Assembly: GCA_902797965.1 (NCBI GenBank)
Contig: CADBUY010000001.1
Location: 228,644-292,643 of the forward strand
DNA length: 64,000 nucleotides
Reading direction: 5' to 3'
Origin: an uncultured bacterium
GTDB taxonomy: Bacteria; Cyanobacteriota; Vampirovibrionia; Gastranaerophilales; Gastranaerophilaceae
The translations under genes and the position numbers were made by a program. Under the pieces are notes generated by a model, which searched no databases, was not told the DNA's origin, and was given only the letters and a program-made list of their open reading frames with translations. Below, piece after piece: positions 1 to 7,704 of the stretch (its first letter is position 1; each line of letters starts with the position of its first letter).

Positions 1-1
1 G

Positions 2-826
2 TGTGATTTTTATGTTCTTGTTGACAGAGAGCGCATGAAGAGATATCTTTCCAACCCGCCTATTTTTAACGGTGTTGAGCAAAAATTTAATTACATATTG
101 CCAAATGAGAGAGTGTATGCAGATTTTATTATTATTGCTACAAAATCTATAAATCTGGAAATAGCAATTTCTAATATAAATAATTGTATAACTGATAAAA
201 CAGTAATATTATCGTTAATTAATGGAATTTCTTCCGAGGAAAAAATTGCAAAAGTTTATCCTGATGTAAAAATTGTTAAATCATATTTTATAGGTCATAG
301 TGCTGTAAGGCATGGTAATTCTGTTGAACAAGACGGCGTGGGCGAAATTGTAATAGAACACAATTCTGATTTGGAAGAATTTTTATTAAACTCGGATATA
401 AAGTTTTCTGTGCCAGAGAATATTGAATATTCAATGTGGCTGAAATATACTCTAAATTTGTTTTCTAATCCTACATCTGCCATTATGAATATGAATTTTG
501 GGGAACTGAAAAGAAACAAAAATTTTATTTCTTTTGCAAAAAAAATTATAGAAGAAGTCAAACAGGTTGCTAAATATAAGGGTATTAAAGGATTAGAAAA
601 TCTTGAAGCAGATGCATTGGCTTCTCTTGAACGAATGTCAGATGATGGTAAAACATCTATGCTTCAGGATGTTTTGGCAAAAAGACCGACAGAAATAGAC
701 ATCTTCTGCGGTGAAATTGTAAAGCTGGGCAGGGAGTTCGGAGTTCAAACACCTTGCAATCAGGTTTTATATGATTTAGTAAGGATAAAGGAAGAAGATA
801 ATGAACATAGCATTCATACCCGTTAG
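2..826 (+). CDS. panE: 2-dehydropantoate 2-reductase, 5' end outside window
   Basis: This is the C-terminal part of a ketopantoate reductase (ApbA/PanE family), which makes pantoate with NADPH in the pantothenate/CoA pathway. The frame is open from base 2, so the gene starts before the window and the N-terminal nucleotide-binding GxGxxG loop is not visible. Seen here are the end of the Rossmann domain and the helical C-terminal domain, with a 'LERMSDDGKTSMLQDV' stretch followed by 'KRPTEID', typical of the substrate-binding region of the family. The 3' end overlaps the next gene by 26 bases, so the two are probably co-transcribed. An ATG at 35 is internal and is not taken as the start. Family membership is fairly sure; pantoate specificity is inferred from the family. 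Confidence 0.82.
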   Translation, partial: CDFYVLVDRERMKRYLSNPPIFNGVEQKFNYILPNERVYADFIIIATKSINLEIAISNINNCITDKTVILSLINGISSEEKIAKVYPDVKIVKSYFIGHSAVRHGNSVEQDGVGEIVIEHNSDLEEFLLNSDIKFSVPENIEYSMWLKYTLNLFSNPTSAIMNMNFGELKRNKNFISFAKKIIEEVKQVAKYKGIKGLENLEADALASLERMSDDGKTSMLQDVLAKRPTEIDIFCGEIVKLGREFGVQTPCNQVLYDLVRIKEEDNEHSIHTR

Positions 827-1478
827 AGGAGGAAGCAAATCAATTCCCCTCAAAAATATTAAGCTACTAAATGGAAAACCGCTTGTGTATTGGACTGCGT
901 ACGCTGCACAAATGACTGAATGTATTGATAAACTCATTATTGCTACGGATAGTGAAGAGATAAAATCTACAGTAATGACTTTTGGTTTTTCTAAACTGGA
1001 AGTATTTGATAGAGATGCCAAAAATGCTGCGGACACTTCTTCTACTGAAAGTGTAATGCTAGAATACATTAATAAATCTGAGTTGAAAGACAAAGATTTA
1101 TTTTTCCTTATTCAGGCAACTTCGCCAATGTTAAAGCCTGAACATATTGACGGAATGTATAATGAATTTGTAAAAAATGATTCAGACTCAATGTTTACAG
1201 GCGTTTTAGAAAAACAATTTCACTGGATGGTAAATAATAAAAATGTTTTAAAACCCGTTAATTATGATTATAAAAACCGCCCGCGCAGACAAGACTTTGA
1301 GGGTTTAATTGCTGAAAACGGAGCATGCTACATTAATTCTGTCGGCAATATAAAGCATGATAAATGCAGATTGTCAGGAAAAATTACAGCATACGAACTT
1401 CCATCATATACAGCATACGAAATTGACGAACCCACTGACTGGATTATTGTTGAAGAGCTGATGAAAAAAATAGATTAA
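801..1478 (+). CDS. CMP-sugar synthetase (NeuA/PseF-like cytidylyltransferase)
   Basis: The 225-residue protein is a cytidylyltransferase of the CMP-N-acetylneuraminate synthetase family, which activates nonulosonic acids (sialic, legionaminic or pseudaminic acid) with CTP. The N-terminal nucleotide-binding loop 'IPVRGGSKSIPLKNI' and the 'QATSPMLKPEHID' segment are both characteristic. The length is normal for the family. It overlaps the end of the upstream reductase gene by 26 bases, and its stop overlaps the convergent downstream gene by 4 bases. The product could serve surface glycans or flagellin glycosylation, since flagellar genes lie elsewhere in the window; which sugar it uses cannot be told from the sequence. 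Confidence 0.85.
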   Translation: MNIAFIPVRGGSKSIPLKNIKLLNGKPLVYWTAYAAQMTECIDKLIIATDSEEIKSTVMTFGFSKLEVFDRDAKNAADTSSTESVMLEYINKSELKDKDLFFLIQATSPMLKPEHIDGMYNEFVKNDSDSMFTGVLEKQFHWMVNNKNVLKPVNYDYKNRPRRQDFEGLIAENGACYINSVGNIKHDKCRLSGKITAYELPSYTAYEIDEPTDWIIVEELMKKID

Positions 1479-1981
1479 GCAACAATATCTACGCCGCTGC
1501 CTGCTCTTTTGTTTAATAAAGAAACTGCTGCCTGAGAGTTTAAAAATGACAATGCTCCCATAAAGCTTTTTTTGTTTGTTAATCCGGCACGAGCTTCTCT
1601 CATTGTATCTTGAACCTGTCTAGCAGAAACTTGTTCTTGTATCATTTGGTTTTGGTTTGCCGCCTGACTAACCATGCTTTTTTGAGGGAAGCCTACTTCC
1701 TGTGCTTTTTCTTCTGCAGCTTCGACATATTCGTGTAAAGCAGTTGTTTTTTGTTCGGTAGATTGTACTGTTTCTTGAGTTTTTACTTCTTCTTGAGGCT
1801 GAGTTACAATTTGTGAAAAAGGATTATTGCTGCTGACAAAGGATTCTCTTGCAATACTCATAACGTCAGCTTGAACATCACTTGTCATTGACTGAGCGCG
1901 TTCTCTTGCTCTTTGGAAAATCATTTGCTTTAATGATTCTGCCTCTTTTCTGTTAACATATGAGTTGAATTGATAGTTCAT
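1475..1981 (-). CDS. Hypothetical small Gln-rich protein
   Basis: I do not recognise this 168-residue protein. It has no signal peptide or membrane segment. The N-terminus 'NSYVNRKEAESLKQMI' followed by 'FQRARERAQ' is charged and helical, the middle is a low-complexity Gln/Glu/Thr-rich linker, and the C-terminal third is again helical. The N-terminal 'YVNR..E...L' pattern weakly resembles 'PYVDK' and 'PYVDR' segments in two other small hypothetical proteins of this window (3517-3852 and 41936-42322). It is convergent with the CMP-sugar synthetase gene and overlaps it by 4 bases. It is transcribed from the AT-rich gap to its right. Confidence 0.6.
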   Translation of the reverse strand: MNYQFNSYVNRKEAESLKQMIFQRARERAQSMTSDVQADVMSIARESFVSSNNPFSQIVTQPQEEVKTQETVQSTEQKTTALHEYVEAAEEKAQEVGFPQKSMVSQAANQNQMIQEQVSARQVQDTMREARAGLTNKKSFMGALSFLNSQAAVSLLNKRAGSGVDIVA

Positions 1982-2445
1982 ATAATCCTCTTATATAACT
2001 CTTATACATATATAAAAACATGAGTGTTAAGAAAATTGACAATTTTTATATACTTTTTATATAAATGTTACATAACTTTACAAACCGAGTATTTTTGTTA
2101 GTAAGACAACGTAACAACTGGGGTAAGATGGTAAAGACTCCTTGTATTTACATTATAACACATGTTTTAAAAAATTTCATTTGTATTTTTTAATATTTTA
2201 TTGTACAATAATATTGCTATTTATATTTCGGCTAGTGTAAAATCTTAACAGGAAGGATTTAACCGACCTGTTTTCTTTTTGGGTAATGGGGCAAAGGGGT
2301 AAATATACTGCAAAATATCTCATAAACTTTTGCGATTCTTCGGCAAGGTCTCAGAAAGACAATCTTTTATACTACTTCATCCCCAATAAAATGTAGGTTG
2401 GGATTTCTTGAAGTGCACCCACTAAAACTCTAAATAAATATATAG
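1982..2445. other. Intergenic region with a hairpin and short repeat
   Basis: This stretch of about 460 bases holds no convincing gene. A hairpin at 2247-2272 (AACAGG/CCTGTT arms) is followed by a T-rich run to 2280, so it could terminate a short plus-strand transcript whose promoter I cannot place. At 2393-2406 the sequence GTAGGTTGGGATTT resembles GTAGGTTGGGGTTT at 55151, inside the gap between the two pyruvate formate-lyase genes. No riboswitch or tRNA is recognisable. Confidence 0.4.
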
Positions 2446-2892
2446 CTACCAGTCTTTTGATCCATATTCTTTATATTTATCTACTAATTTTTGGTGTGAA
2501 GTAATTATTCTTTGGTACTGATTTTGTTCTTTTTTGTCTTTGGTTGTGTCTATTAGAGCGTTATAATGTATAATTTCTTCTTTTAATTTACGGATTTTCT
2601 GCTGAATTTTTTCTCTTTTCATAAAAATTAAACCGCAATAATGGCAGTTTTCCGGAAGTTCAACAAACGGTGAAGACGGATAATTATTGCAAATGTCAGG
2701 TTTAGACGGATTTGTACACAAGTTTTCTTTTAAATAACGGCATGTGTATACATTGTTATTTTCAGGTATAAGCATGGATTTAAACTCTTCTGTCAAAGGC
2801 ATTTTTCCGTCCCAAAACAGAATGTTATTATACATATCAGCCTTAATATTTTTACAGCATGCTCCACATTTGTTACAAAAATCATTTGTCAT
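2446..2892 (-). CDS. YkgJ-family cysteine cluster protein
   Basis: The 148-residue protein belongs to the YkgJ/zinc- or iron-chelating cysteine cluster family. The N-terminal 'CNKCGACCKNI' motif and a second group, 'CRYLKENLC' with later 'ICNNYP', give the usual eight-cysteine pattern; a further 'CHYC' pair follows. The C-terminal third is a charged coiled coil rich in Lys and Gln. A second family member lies at 5045-5458. The biochemical role of the family is not settled; metal binding is likely. Confidence 0.75.
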   Translation of the reverse strand: MTNDFCNKCGACCKNIKADMYNNILFWDGKMPLTEEFKSMLIPENNNVYTCRYLKENLCTNPSKPDICNNYPSSPFVELPENCHYCGLIFMKREKIQQKIRKLKEEIIHYNALIDTTKDKKEQNQYQRIITSHQKLVDKYKEYGSKDW

Positions 2893-2980
2893 ATTAATAA
2901 TTATACATTTAATATAGGATGTGTAAATTATAAAAAATGTAATATTATATTACTAACGTATATTATAGGAGATTAAAAAC

Positions 2981-3370
2981 ATGAAAAAAACAATTTTAAC
3001 TTTAGGTTTAATATGCGCATTCTCAGGTTTTGCATACGCAGACGGAAACGCATTTACACCTCTTAATTTTAACGATACAAGCTATGGGAATGCAAGTAAT
3101 GCAAAAGCAAACAGTGCTGTGAATACTATTCCTGAAGGTGAAGCTATCGGTAACGGAAATATTCAAAATGCTATTCAACAATTAGATAATGCTCAAATTG
3201 ACATCAGAAATGAGCTTTTAAACGTAAAAACAAAATATGCTGATGTTGATGCGCAATACAAACTTATTAAAACAGAAAGAGCTTCTTTGAAAAAACAAGT
3301 AAGAACTGTAGAAAGAAGAATTAAAGAAATTGATAAAGCAAAAGAAAAAATCAGAAAAAATATGCTTTAA
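2981..3370 (+). CDS. Small exported coiled-coil protein
   Basis: The 129-residue protein starts with a clear signal peptide: 'MKK', a hydrophobic run, and an 'AYA-D' type cleavage site near residue 21. The mature part is Asn/Ala-rich at first. From about residue 65 it becomes an amphipathic coiled coil rich in Lys, Glu and Arg with no cysteines. A Shine-Dalgarno-like 'TAGGAG' lies 8-10 bases before the ATG. The gene stands alone and ends at a strong terminator at 3393-3427. A periplasmic or outer-membrane-associated protein is likely; the function is unknown. Confidence 0.7.
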   Translation: MKKTILTLGLICAFSGFAYADGNAFTPLNFNDTSYGNASNAKANSAVNTIPEGEAIGNGNIQNAIQQLDNAQIDIRNELLNVKTKYADVDAQYKLIKTERASLKKQVRTVERRIKEIDKAKEKIRKNML

Positions 3371-3392
3371 TAAAGTTAACAAATTTTAACAA

Positions 3393-3427
3393 AAAGTGCG
3401 AAGAAGCAGATTGTTTCTTCGCACTTT
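3393..3427 (+). terminator. Rho-independent terminator
   Basis: A perfect 13-bp stem (3393-3405 with 3415-3427) has a 9-base loop, and the T residues ending the right arm follow the GC part. It lies 22 bases after the stop of the small exported coiled-coil protein and should end that transcript. Confidence 0.85.
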
Positions 3428-3516
3428 AGTATTTCTGCAAAATATCATACATACAGATGATAACAAAATAAGAAATATATATGATAATTAAAGAAAATAA
3501 TTGGGGAGATTGGGGC

Positions 3517-3852
3517 ATGTTTAACAATATCAACGATAACAACCTGCTACAATTTAATAACACAAATAACGTAATTAACCTTGCTAATGTTCGTTCTTCT
3601 ATGCAAAGAAGCGGATATGCAAACAATCCTTATGTTGATAAAACGGAAATCTCTGCTAATGCAATGCAATTATTCCAGAGAGATTTAGATATTAAAAAGT
3701 TTACAAAAATTGCTTCAGAAAATCCTGAAGACCTGTCATATATGGAAAAAATACAAGAATTGTTTTCAAATGGTGTGGTTGACCCATTTGAGGAAGATGT
3801 ATTATCCGAACTTGTAACAAATTCTAAATTGTGGGATGATTTAAACTCATAA
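3517..3852 (+). CDS. Hypothetical small Asn-rich protein
   Basis: I do not recognise this protein of about 111 residues. The ATG at 3517 is chosen over an in-frame ATG at 3481 because a GGGGAG ribosome-binding sequence lies just upstream of 3517. The N-terminal 30 residues are Asn-rich and probably disordered. A segment 'NNPYVDKTEISANAMQLF' follows, then an acidic helical C-terminus. The PYVD segment is similar to one in the protein at 41936-42322. The gene is followed at 18 bases by the TPR gene and may be co-transcribed with it. Confidence 0.6.
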   Translation: MFNNINDNNLLQFNNTNNVINLANVRSSMQRSGYANNPYVDKTEISANAMQLFQRDLDIKKFTKIASENPEDLSYMEKIQELFSNGVVDPFEEDVLSELVTNSKLWDDLNS

Positions 3853-3870
3853 ATATGATAGAATACTGGT

Positions 3871-5043
3871 ATGGTATCGTCTGATTATTATATAGCTGAT
3901 AACTCTGATATGGAGGAAAAGAAACTTGAGGCTGCCCGGAATCACTACATGAGCGGAGATTATCAGGCTGCTTTAAAACTGTATATGAGTTTAATTAATA
4001 CAAGTATTTCATACAAACTCTATCACAGAATTGGTAAATGCTACTATAAAATGGGGGATACTAGTAAGGCAGAGGAATATTTTTTAAAGTCAATCGGGTT
4101 AGAAAAAGGCGAAAATCCGTCATACATTTATCTTGGTAATATCAACTATAAAAAAGAAGATTTAAAAAAAGCTATATATTATTGGGTGTGTGCTTTTGCA
4201 TACAAACCTGAAGATGAAAATGTCTGTCTCAATTTGGCAACTTCATATTTTTCCTGCGGGATGAAGTTTCAGTCAATTTTTTATTATGAAAAATATCTTA
4301 AATACGCACAGAATAAAGGCGAATCATATTCTGCCGTTAAAAAGAGTCTGGATGAATATACAAAAATCGGTAATGATTTTTTGCAAAAAGCAAAATTGTC
4401 AATATCAAGAAAAGACTACAAAACAGCTATTGAATTTTTAACTTTTGCATACAAAAACATACCTACAAGTTATGAAATTAACTTGTTGCTCGGAACAGCG
4501 TATCTTGCAGAAAATGATAATATGCACTCAATGATTTATTTAAAACAGGCATATTGTATAGATTCAAAGTCAATAGAAGTTTTACAAATGCTAACATCCA
4601 CATTTATCAATCTAGGTGATTATACTGCTGCATATTGTGCGTTACAAAGAATTTTACCTCTTGTTATCAATAATCAGGAAGAATACCTGAGTACAATGAA
4701 AATTATTAAAGAGCTTAATTCGACTTTTGATGAACAGAGTTATATCGGTCATAAAGAATGGGGTGATAATTATTACAGGGAAAATAATTTCCATTTTGCT
4801 CTGTTTGAATACGAAAATTGTACACTGCTTAACGACAGAATGAAAGAAGAATTAAAAGATAAAATTGACAGAATAAGAATGTTTATAAACCCCGAGGCGT
4901 ATATTATTAAAACCAGCATGGAAAAAGGTAACAGAATGTATCAAGATGGAAATTATAAAGGTGCACAAAAATATTTTACAAAAGTAATTCAGTTATCTGA
5001 CCCAGAATCTACTGAATACAAGCTGGCAAAATCAAGAGTTTAA
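3871..5043 (+). CDS. TPR-repeat protein
   Basis: The 390-residue protein consists of tetratricopeptide repeats. Recurrent units read like 'A..HYMSGDYQAALKLY', 'KCYYKMGDTSKAEEYFLKS' and 'GNINYKKEDLKKAIYYW', each about 34 residues, with more degenerate copies through to the C-terminus. No signal peptide or membrane helix is visible, so it is probably a cytoplasmic scaffold. There is no strong Shine-Dalgarno before the ATG, and a second in-frame ATG at 3910 is possible. The next gene starts one base after its stop, so the two are likely translated together. Confidence 0.8.
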   Translation: MVSSDYYIADNSDMEEKKLEAARNHYMSGDYQAALKLYMSLINTSISYKLYHRIGKCYYKMGDTSKAEEYFLKSIGLEKGENPSYIYLGNINYKKEDLKKAIYYWVCAFAYKPEDENVCLNLATSYFSCGMKFQSIFYYEKYLKYAQNKGESYSAVKKSLDEYTKIGNDFLQKAKLSISRKDYKTAIEFLTFAYKNIPTSYEINLLLGTAYLAENDNMHSMIYLKQAYCIDSKSIEVLQMLTSTFINLGDYTAAYCALQRILPLVINNQEEYLSTMKIIKELNSTFDEQSYIGHKEWGDNYYRENNFHFALFEYENCTLLNDRMKEELKDKIDRIRMFINPEAYIIKTSMEKGNRMYQDGNYKGAQKYFTKVIQLSDPESTEYKLAKSRV

Positions 5044-5044
5044 A

Positions 5045-5458
5045 ATGTTTAAGATAATCAAAAAATGGTTTTATTTGTATGTTCTGAAGCGAAAATATTA
5101 TAGAGTCGGTTCTTGCAATGCTTGCGGCAGGTGTTGTCAAAAAATTTATGTTAAACACAAACAGGTTATACAGACAGAAGCTGAATTTGAAAGACTTAAA
5201 AGGCAGCATTCATTTTATACATATCTGAAAGTTGTTGATAAAGACGAGACAGGACTTGTTTTTGAATGTGAAAATCTTGATAAAGAAACAAAAAAATGCA
5301 AAATACATAGGAAACGACCCGGAATATGCAGAAGATATCCTCAGGAAGAACTTTTTAACATGGGCGGAACTCTTGCAGAGCATTGTGGTTACAAACTTAT
5401 TCCCATAGAAAGTTTTGAAGAAGTCTTTGACAGGGTGAAACAAAAACAAAAAAAATAA
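5045..5458 (+). CDS. YkgJ-family cysteine cluster protein
   Basis: The 137-residue protein has 'CNACGRCCQKI' near residue 25, then 'CENLDKETKKCKIHRKRPGIC' type spacing and 'RRYP', ending the cluster with a further Cys in 'AEHCGYKL'. This is the YkgJ/UPF0153-like metal-binding cysteine pattern and the length is typical. It begins one base after the TPR gene, which implies coupling, and it is paralogous to the protein at 2446-2892. An N-terminal basic amphipathic stretch precedes the cluster. The role is not known beyond likely metal binding. Confidence 0.75.
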   Translation: MFKIIKKWFYLYVLKRKYYRVGSCNACGRCCQKIYVKHKQVIQTEAEFERLKRQHSFYTYLKVVDKDETGLVFECENLDKETKKCKIHRKRPGICRRYPQEELFNMGGTLAEHCGYKLIPIESFEEVFDRVKQKQKK

Positions 5459-5460
5459 TT

Positions 5461-5808
5461 TTAAGATTTTTGACCTTCTTCAGCTTGAGTATCATTTACC
5501 TCAAGTTGGGCGTTTTGCCATAAGTTTTTTAACTTATCTTTTATTCCAATTCGTCCAAACCATTTGTATACAAATCTTTCTTCATATCCCAAACCACCAT
5601 TTAATTTCATACAGTCATTCAGTGAAAAAACAGCTTCAGATATAGTTATACGGACACAAAAATGAGGCTGTTCATACTTGGATAAGTCGCACCAAATTTT
5701 TAAATTGTTATACTTTGCAACATTAGCAGTCCTGATGTTGTGAGCATCTGACTGCTCCTGAATCATGAAAGTTTTTAGACTGTCTTCCAAATCTTTAAAT
5801 GTAGCCAT
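5461..5808 (-). CDS. Hypothetical protein
   Basis: I do not recognise this 115-residue protein. It has no signal peptide or membrane helix. The central part alternates aromatic and charged residues ('YNNLKIWCDLSKYEQPHFCVRI'-like, predicted beta strands), followed by 'GGLGYEERFVYKW' and a helical, acidic tail. It lies 9 bases downstream of the UPF0210 gene on the same strand, so it is probably the second gene of that operon. It is convergent with the cysteine-cluster gene, with 2 bases between the two stops. Confidence 0.55.
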   Translation of the reverse strand: MATFKDLEDSLKTFMIQEQSDAHNIRTANVAKYNNLKIWCDLSKYEQPHFCVRITISEAVFSLNDCMKLNGGLGYEERFVYKWFGRIGIKDKLKNLWQNAQLEVNDTQAEEGQKS

Positions 5809-5817
5809 AACATCCTT

Positions 5818-7185
5818 TTAATTATTTAAACTGTGTATAGGGGCAGGAATTCTACCGCCTCTTGTAACAAAATCCTCTGATGACAATTTGTTTACAGGCA
5901 TAATAGGAGCTTCTCCAAGGAGTCCGCCGTATACTATTTTATCACCATACGTTTTATTGGGTGCAGGTATAATTCTAACAGCTGTAGTTTTTTTGTTTAT
6001 CATACCAATTGCCATTTCATCAGCTATCATTCCTGCAATCGTGGTACTTGGTGTATCCCCCGGTATTGCTATCATATCGAGACCAACAGAGCATACACAA
6101 GTCATTGCTTCCAATTTATCAAAAGTCAAATGACCTTTTGATGTGGCTTCAATCATGCCGGCATCTTCAGAAACAGGAATAAAAGCTCCTGACAATCCTC
6201 CAACATACGAACTTGCCATAATACCGCCTTTTTTGACAGCATCATTTAACATTGCAAGAGCGGCAGTTGTGCCATGAGCACCGGCATGTTCAAGTCCCAT
6301 TGCCTGAAAAATTTGGGCAACACTGTCACCAATAGCAGGCGTCGGTGCAAGCGATAAATCAATTACTCCAAAAGGAACATTAAGCATCTTAGCAAGTCTT
6401 CTCCCGATAAGTTCACCTGTTCCTGTAATTTTGTATGCAGTTTGTTTAATTTTGTTGGATAATACACCTAAATCTGCTTTTCTGTCTAAATCGGTAATCG
6501 CCGCTCTGACAACTCCGGGGCCGGAAACTCCAATATTTAAAGCACATTCCGGTTCTCCATATCCACAATAAGCACCTGCCATAAACGGATTATCACCAAC
6601 TGAATTACAGAAAACCACAAGTTTTGCAGCGCCAATACCGTCTTTTTCAGCAGTAAGTTCTGCTGATTTTTTTATGGTGTCTGCCATTTTTAAAATGGCA
6701 TCCATATTTATGCCTGCCTTTGATGTCGCAACATTAACTGACGAACACATTCTTTCTGTTGAAGCAAGAGCTTCAGGAATAGAATTAATAAGTGCAATAT
6801 CACCTTGCGTGCAACCTTTTTCTACCAGTGCAGAAAATCCTCCGATAAAATCAATTCCAAGATTTTTAGCACTGCCATCCAGTGTTTGAGCAATCTTGAT
6901 ATAGTCTTTTTCTTTGCAGGATTCTCCGACCAATGAGATTGGTGTAACAGAAATTCGTTTATTTACAATCGGAATAGAATAATCATTCTCCAGTTCGTTT
7001 GCATATTTTACAAGATTGGAAGCATATTTATCCAGTTTATACTTTATCTTGTCACATACAGCATTAACATCCTCTGATAAGCAGTCACGCAAACTTATTG
7101 CAAGCGTTACAGTCCTTATATCAAAGTTGTAAAGCTTTATCATATTTATAGTTTCAAGAATTAAATTTTCGTCAAAAACAGTCAT
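5818..7185 (-). CDS. UPF0210 / PFL-family protein (DUF711)
   Basis: The 455-residue protein matches the UPF0210 (DUF711) family, often annotated 'PFL family protein' because of a fold related to pyruvate formate-lyase. It does not carry the usual active-site Cys-Cys and radical-Gly signatures. Family features seen are the N-terminal '[20 protein letters not shown]', a '[12 protein letters not shown]' loop, '[12 protein letters not shown]', and a Gly-rich C-terminal region with '[16 protein letters not shown]'. The length is typical. An ACT-domain partner often lies beside this gene in other genomes, but none is visible here. The function is unknown; it is unrelated to the pyruvate formate-lyase genes at 53-55.6 kb. 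Confidence 0.8.
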   Translation of the reverse strand: MTVFDENLILETINMIKLYNFDIRTVTLAISLRDCLSEDVNAVCDKIKYKLDKYASNLVKYANELENDYSIPIVNKRISVTPISLVGESCKEKDYIKIAQTLDGSAKNLGIDFIGGFSALVEKGCTQGDIALINSIPEALASTERMCSSVNVATSKAGINMDAILKMADTIKKSAELTAEKDGIGAAKLVVFCNSVGDNPFMAGAYCGYGEPECALNIGVSGPGVVRAAITDLDRKADLGVLSNKIKQTAYKITGTGELIGRRLAKMLNVPFGVIDLSLAPTPAIGDSVAQIFQAMGLEHAGAHGTTAALAMLNDAVKKGGIMASSYVGGLSGAFIPVSEDAGMIEATSKGHLTFDKLEAMTCVCSVGLDMIAIPGDTPSTTIAGMIADEMAIGMINKKTTAVRIIPAPNKTYGDKIVYGGLLGEAPIMPVNKLSSEDFVTRGGRIPAPIHSLNN

Positions 7186-7366
7186 TAAGTATAGTATATC
7201 ATATTATGTGTATAACTCAAATGGATACCGTTTTTAAATAAATTATTTGTAACAAGTTTGTTTACAAAACTTAATAATTAAAATTGAAAATAGCAATTTT
7301 TTATTTTTTAGTGACTTTATATATATACAAGATATCAAAAGTAATTACATAATAAAGGAGAAATAT

Positions 7367-7555
7367 ATGGCTAGAGTACTAATTTCAATGCCTGAAGATT
7401 TTTTAGGTAAGATTGATCAAGTAGCAGAGGGTGAAAACAGAACTCGTTCAGAGCTTATCAGAGAAGCTCTAAGAACTTATATGTATAAAAGCAGAGTAAA
7501 ATCTAATACTCTTGCAAATAAAAACGCAGCTATACTGGAAGCTCTGTTAGATTAG
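7367..7555 (+). CDS. Ribbon-helix-helix (CopG-type) regulator
   Basis: The 62-residue protein is a ribbon-helix-helix DNA-binding protein. It has the N-terminal beta strand 'ARVLISMPE', then helix A ('FLGKIDQVAE'), the 'NRTRSELIREAL' helix-turn-helix-like part, and 'RTYMYKSRV'. These are the CopG/MetJ-family signatures. A strong 'AAAGGAG' ribosome-binding site precedes the ATG by about 7 bases. No toxin partner lies next to it, so it is more likely a stand-alone regulator than an antitoxin. The 3' flank is rich in hairpins (see 7598-7704). Confidence 0.8.
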   Translation: MARVLISMPEDFLGKIDQVAEGENRTRSELIREALRTYMYKSRVKSNTLANKNAAILEALLD

Positions 7556-7597
7556 AATTAATCTAATAGGCTTTCGCGGGAAGCAAAAGGAAAAGGA

Positions 7598-7645
7598 GCG
7601 GTTGAGTATAATCACCGCAAAAGATAACAACGGAAAGTTATCTTT
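7598..7645. other. Two hairpins, possible structured RNA
   Basis: Two consecutive inverted repeats follow the RHH gene: GCGGT/ACCGC arms (7598-7602, 7614-7618) and a perfect 9-bp stem AAAGATAAC/GTTATCTTT (7620-7628, 7637-7645). Together with the terminator at 7674 they give three hairpins in about 110 bases. This could be a structured 3' UTR or a small RNA; no known family is recognised. Confidence 0.4.
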
Positions 7646-7673
7646 GGATTAAAAGGAAAATTAGGGTAATTTT

Positions 7674-7704
7674 AAAAGCCGTTTTTATTAAAAACGGCTT
7701 TTTT
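7674..7704. terminator. Bidirectional rho-independent terminator
   Basis: A 13-bp perfect stem (7674-7686 with 7690-7702) with a 3-base loop is A-rich on one side and T-rich on the other. It lies between the convergent RHH gene and the acetolactate-synthase-like gene and can terminate both. Confidence 0.88.

Noticed and set aside
2000..2445. A riboswitch in the long gap before the cysteine-cluster gene
   Set aside because: No known aptamer signature is visible, and both flanking genes read away from or end at the gap.
5818..7185. A second pyruvate formate-lyase
   Set aside because: It is UPF0210/DUF711, which lacks the Cys-Cys and radical-Gly motifs despite the 'PFL family' label.
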